Shown here in pieces: positions 61,032 through 64,000 of a DNA stretch of 64,000 bases. The stretch's first letter is position 1. Every line of letters starts with the position of its first letter. The notes under the pieces were generated by a model. It saw nothing but the letters and a program-made list of their open reading frames with translations. It ran no database searches and was not told where the DNA came from. The position numbers and the translations under genes are program-made. Origin of the DNA: Wenyingzhuangia gilva (GTDB taxonomy: Bacteria > Bacteroidota > Bacteroidia > Flavobacteriales > Flavobacteriaceae); contig NZ_JAUMIT010000001.1 in assembly GCF_030519655.1 (NCBI RefSeq), positions 310,001-374,000 of the forward strand. The letters are read 5' to 3'.

Positions 61032-64000
61032 ATGGAGAAACAAATACAAAACACCCTAAGATTAGCAGAAAAATTACAAACAAAACAAACTGACACAGCA
61101 AAAAATCCTTTTGCAGATCGGCTTAAAACAATTATAGAAGTTCCAGAATCCAAACATTTTTTAATACAAATGATGGATGTTGCTTTCCGATCTAAAAATT
61201 ATAAAAAAGTTGCTGAACACGTTATTCATCTGCTCAAAACACACAAAAATTATCAAGCCTTATTCACTCCTATAGAAAACGTATTATTAAAGACATTTTC
61301 TGTAGTAGGAAAAATCATTCCAACCTTTAGTGTATCTATTATGCTAAAGAAAATTCAAGCTACTTCCAGTGATGTTGTTTTTTTTATCAACAGTCAAAAA
61401 TTTAAGAAACATGCACAAAAAAGAAAAAATCAGAATATCACTTTAAATGTAAACCTAATTGGTGAAGCATTGATTGGAGAAGACGAAGCTCAAAAAAGAA
61501 TTTTAGGTTATTTAACCTTGTTAAACAGAAAAGATGTAAACTACATTTCTATTAAAATTTCTACTATTTTTTCTCAGATATCGTCTTTAGCTCATGAAGA
61601 TACTGTTGACAAACTTTCCAATAGGTTGGCTATGTTTTATGATGAAATCTTAAAGATTGAAAAAGAAACAGGCGTTCAGAAATTTGTGAATTTAGACATG
61701 GAAGAGTACAAAGATTTAGAAATCACCTTTGATGTCTTTATCAAAACCTTGTCTTTACCAGAATACAAAAACATCAGAGCAGGAATTGTATTACAAGCCT
61801 ACATTCCCGAAATGATTCACTATTACCGTAAACTTTTTACTTGGGCAAATAAAAGAGTTAACAACGGTGGTTCATCTGTAAAAGTAAGATTAGTAAAAGG
61901 TGCCAATATGGAAATGGAAATGACAGAATCTTCTATTGAAGACTGGCCACTAGCAACCTTTAGCTCTAAACCTGAAACCGATGCCAATTACAAAAAAATA
62001 CTATCAGAAATGTTAACACCACAATCGGCAAGAGTGGTAAATGTTGGAGTGGCATCGCATAATATTTTTGATATTTCTTTTGCTTTACAATTAGTAAAAC
62101 AAAATCAACTAGAAGATTGTGTTGATTTTGAAATGTTAGAAGGAATGGCCAATCAAACAGTTGACAATTTATTGGCTGAAAAAGTAAGATTACTATTATA
62201 CACCCCAACTGTTAAAGAAAACCAATACAACGCTGCCATTGCTTATTTGGTTAGAAGGCTAGATGAAGGTACCCAAGCAGGAAACTTTTTAAAAGAAGGT
62301 TACGATTTAAAAGTTGGTTCATCTAAATGGGACAATCTAAAAGAAGAATTCTTAAAATCTATTTCTTTAATGGAAGATTTAGACACCAGTCCTAGTAGAA
62401 AACAGGATAGGAATAATGAGAAACCTAAGTTAATGCAAGGTTTTGAAAATGTCCCAAATACAGACTGGAACTTACCTGCAAATATTACTTGGGCTCAAAA
62501 AATTAAAACGGATTGGGAAACCCCTGAAAACATTATTGGAACCACCATTCCTGTTGTAGGTGAATTAGACAATAATGAGAGATATACTATTAAAGTAAGT
62601 AACTGGTCTGGTACTCCACCTTGGGATTACGAAATGGCCATTAAAGAAGATTATCAAAAAGCTATTGACACCCCTACAGAGTGGCAAAATTTTACGGTTG
62701 AAAAAAGGGCTGATTTACTTAAAAAAGCCGCTTTAGAAATAGAAAAAAATAGAGCTGATTTGATTGGTGTTGCTGTAGCAGAGCTTGGTAAAACCATAAA
62801 AGAAGTAGATGTAGAGGTTTCTGAAGCGATTGATTTTGCCAACTTTTATGCTGAAAGTAGTTTAGAAATTGCCAAAGAATTTACCAGCGATGACGAAGGA
62901 ATTAACTTGATCTTATCTCCTTGGAATTTCCCTATTGCCATTCCTATTGGAGGTGCTTTAGCATCCTTAGCCGCCGGTAAAAAAGTAATTTTAAAACCTT
63001 CAACCAATGCATCAGCCTGTGCTTATTTAACTTGTAAATGTTTATGGGAAGCAGGAATTCCTAAAGATGCATTGTACTTTTTACCTTGTGAAGAAAGCAT
63101 TTTAGATGATTTTTTAAGAAATGGAAATATTTTTGATGCTGTAATTTTAACTGGTGGTACAGAAACTGCTCACTTCTTGTTAGAAAGAAACCCACAGTTA
63201 AACTTATATGCAGAAACTGGTGGAAAAAACAGTACGATTGTAACCAGTTTAGCTGATAAAGAACAAGCTTGTGTAAATATTGTTCAATCTGCATTTGGTA
63301 ATGCTGGTCAAAAATGTTCTGCGACTTCTTTGTTAATTTTAACAGAAGATGTTTTTAACGATAAAGAATTTAAAGCTTTATTAAAAGATGCTGCCATGAG
63401 TAAAGTATTTGGAAATCCTTGGGATTTTGCTACCGAAATTGGACCATTGGCAGTTCCTATTTCAGAAAAAATAAAACACGTAATTCAAAATACGCCAGAT
63501 GATCAATGGTTGGTTAAACCAAGATTAAACGGAAACCATATGTTATCCCCTGGAATTATTTGGAATGTAACTATGGAGGATTATCCATATCAAAATGAGT
63601 TGTTTGGACCTATTTTATCTGTTTTAAAAGCAGACGATTTAAAGCATGCTGTAGAAATTGCAAACAATGTAGAATATGGACTAACAGCCGGACTAGAATC
63701 TTTAGATGACAATGAAATTAACTACTGGAACGAACATATTGAGGCTGGAAATAAATATGTAAATAGATCTACCACAGGTGCCATTGTACAAAGACAGCCT
63801 TTTGGTGGAATTAAAGCTTCTTGTTTTGGTTTTGGAATGAAAGCCGGTGGAATTAATTATGTGTTACAGTTTACCAACATCAAATCTAAAACCACAGATT
63901 GGAAAGAAGATTATCAAAAATGGTATGATGAATTATTCAGCAAAAAAATAGATTATGTAAACCTACGTGGTCAATACAATATCTGTAGCTATAATACTTA
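61032..64000 (+). CDS. putA: bifunctional proline dehydrogenase / glutamate-semialdehyde dehydrogenase, partial
   Basis: An open frame from ATG 61032 runs to the window edge (989 residues, C terminus missing). Residues ~100-420 are the FAD proline dehydrogenase barrel (FVNLDMEEYKDLEI, VKVRLVKGANMEME, VASHNIFDISFAL). Residues ~500-end are the aldehyde dehydrogenase (LSPWNFPIAIPIGGALA; catalytic Glu728 in AETGGKNS, Cys762 in GQKCSATS). No DNA-binding N-terminal domain of enterobacterial PutA is present. The pair of activities converts proline to glutamate. Antisense short frames in this stretch are not real genes. Confidence 0.94.
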   Translation, partial: MEKQIQNTLRLAEKLQTKQTDTAKNPFADRLKTIIEVPESKHFLIQMMDVAFRSKNYKKVAEHVIHLLKTHKNYQALFTPIENVLLKTFSVVGKIIPTFSVSIMLKKIQATSSDVVFFINSQKFKKHAQKRKNQNITLNVNLIGEALIGEDEAQKRILGYLTLLNRKDVNYISIKISTIFSQISSLAHEDTVDKLSNRLAMFYDEILKIEKETGVQKFVNLDMEEYKDLEITFDVFIKTLSLPEYKNIRAGIVLQAYIPEMIHYYRKLFTWANKRVNNGGSSVKVRLVKGANMEMEMTESSIEDWPLATFSSKPETDANYKKILSEMLTPQSARVVNVGVASHNIFDISFALQLVKQNQLEDCVDFEMLEGMANQTVDNLLAEKVRLLLYTPTVKENQYNAAIAYLVRRLDEGTQAGNFLKEGYDLKVGSSKWDNLKEEFLKSISLMEDLDTSPSRKQDRNNEKPKLMQGFENVPNTDWNLPANITWAQKIKTDWETPENIIGTTIPVVGELDNNERYTIKVSNWSGTPPWDYEMAIKEDYQKAIDTPTEWQNFTVEKRADLLKKAALEIEKNRADLIGVAVAELGKTIKEVDVEVSEAIDFANFYAESSLEIAKEFTSDDEGINLILSPWNFPIAIPIGGALASLAAGKKVILKPSTNASACAYLTCKCLWEAGIPKDALYFLPCEESILDDFLRNGNIFDAVILTGGTETAHFLLERNPQLNLYAETGGKNSTIVTSLADKEQACVNIVQSAFGNAGQKCSATSLLILTEDVFNDKEFKALLKDAAMSKVFGNPWDFATEIGPLAVPISEKIKHVIQNTPDDQWLVKPRLNGNHMLSPGIIWNVTMEDYPYQNELFGPILSVLKADDLKHAVEIANNVEYGLTAGLESLDDNEINYWNEHIEAGNKYVNRSTTGAIVQRQPFGGIKASCFGFGMKAGGINYVLQFTNIKSKTTDWKEDYQKWYDELFSKKIDYVNLRGQYNICSYNT

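Noticed and set aside
61966-63294. Several minus-strand frames in the putA region
   Set aside because: The plus-strand putA frame is continuous here with clear catalytic motifs, so these are shadows.
1-64000. CRISPR array, tRNA, rRNA or prophage
   Set aside because: No regularly spaced repeat units, cloverleaf-like sequences, rRNA stretches or phage structural genes were recognised on reading both strands.

Overview
The window is a low-GC chromosomal segment of a member of the Bacteroidota, almost certainly Flavobacteriaceae. This rests on Bacteroidota-type -7 promoter elements (TAnnTTTG), weak Shine-Dalgarno use, an XrtF exosortase pair, DUF4197 and DUF5522 proteins, a fused MoaCB, and a sulfite reductase with a C-terminal HEPN-like domain. 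The genus cannot be fixed from the sequence alone. No rRNA, tRNA, CRISPR array, transposase or prophage gene was seen.

Layout. 1-1575: a truncated DMT transporter and the exosortase F pair (minus strand). 1721-10515: purH, the cell-elongation operon mreBCD-mrdA-rodA, pyrF and an unusual solute-binding-like protein. 10531-16401: small and hypothetical genes, a methyltransferase, a ferredoxin, and an AlbA_2/Schlafen-type ATP-binding gene set between copies of a short direct repeat. 16482-25309 (minus): sulfate assimilation, read right to left as rrf2-DUF2007 then DUF2061-cysH-cysD-cysN-sulfite reductase-cobA-met8-ferredoxin/NADP reductase. Three CCTAC-N7-GTAGG palindromes mark its promoters and probably bind the Rrf2 regulator. 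25507-45401: nitrate assimilation, with nirBD (minus), an FNR-like regulator, nrtABCD-type nitrate ABC transporter, a porin, a fused nitrate reductase, a sulfite-reductase-like protein fused to rubredoxin, and molybdenum-cofactor genes moeA-mobA-moaD-moaE-moaCB-moaA. Eight copies of TACGTA sit at or beside the nirB, regulator, nrtA and nitrate-reductase promoters. 45464-52800: MscS and CorA channels, a lone DegT-family aminotransferase, and a DUF4870-padR-pspC envelope-stress-like operon. 52933-60937: methionine/SAM metabolism, with metX-thrA-metZ behind a SAM-I riboswitch, metY, and metK behind a leader that resembles a SAM-II riboswitch. 61032-64000: the first ~990 residues of a bifunctional proline-catabolic PutA.

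How the parts fit. Nitrate enters through the porin and the Nrt ABC transporter and is reduced by the molybdenum nitrate reductase, whose FAD/BFD part and the neighbouring rubredoxin fusion may carry electrons. NirBD takes nitrite to ammonium. Siroheme made by CobA and Met8 serves both NirB and the sulfite reductase. Sulfide from the cys operon is the substrate of the MetY/MetZ sulfhydrylases, and MetX and ThrA supply their carbon acceptor. MetK makes SAM, which probably feeds back through two different riboswitch classes lying about 2 kb apart.

Most interesting signals: the TACGTA regulon with an FNR-type cysteine set in its likely regulator; the CCTAC-N7-GTAGG Rrf2 sites; the SAM-II-like metK leader with an alternative hairpin; the sulfite-reductase-like/rubredoxin protein lacking siroheme ligands; the AlbA_2 gene flanked by repeated TTATTTGA octamers; a four-helix-bundle (S23-type) gene with imperfect inverted repeats inserted in the moa operon; and families of short-word repeats filling the spacers of the cys and met operons.
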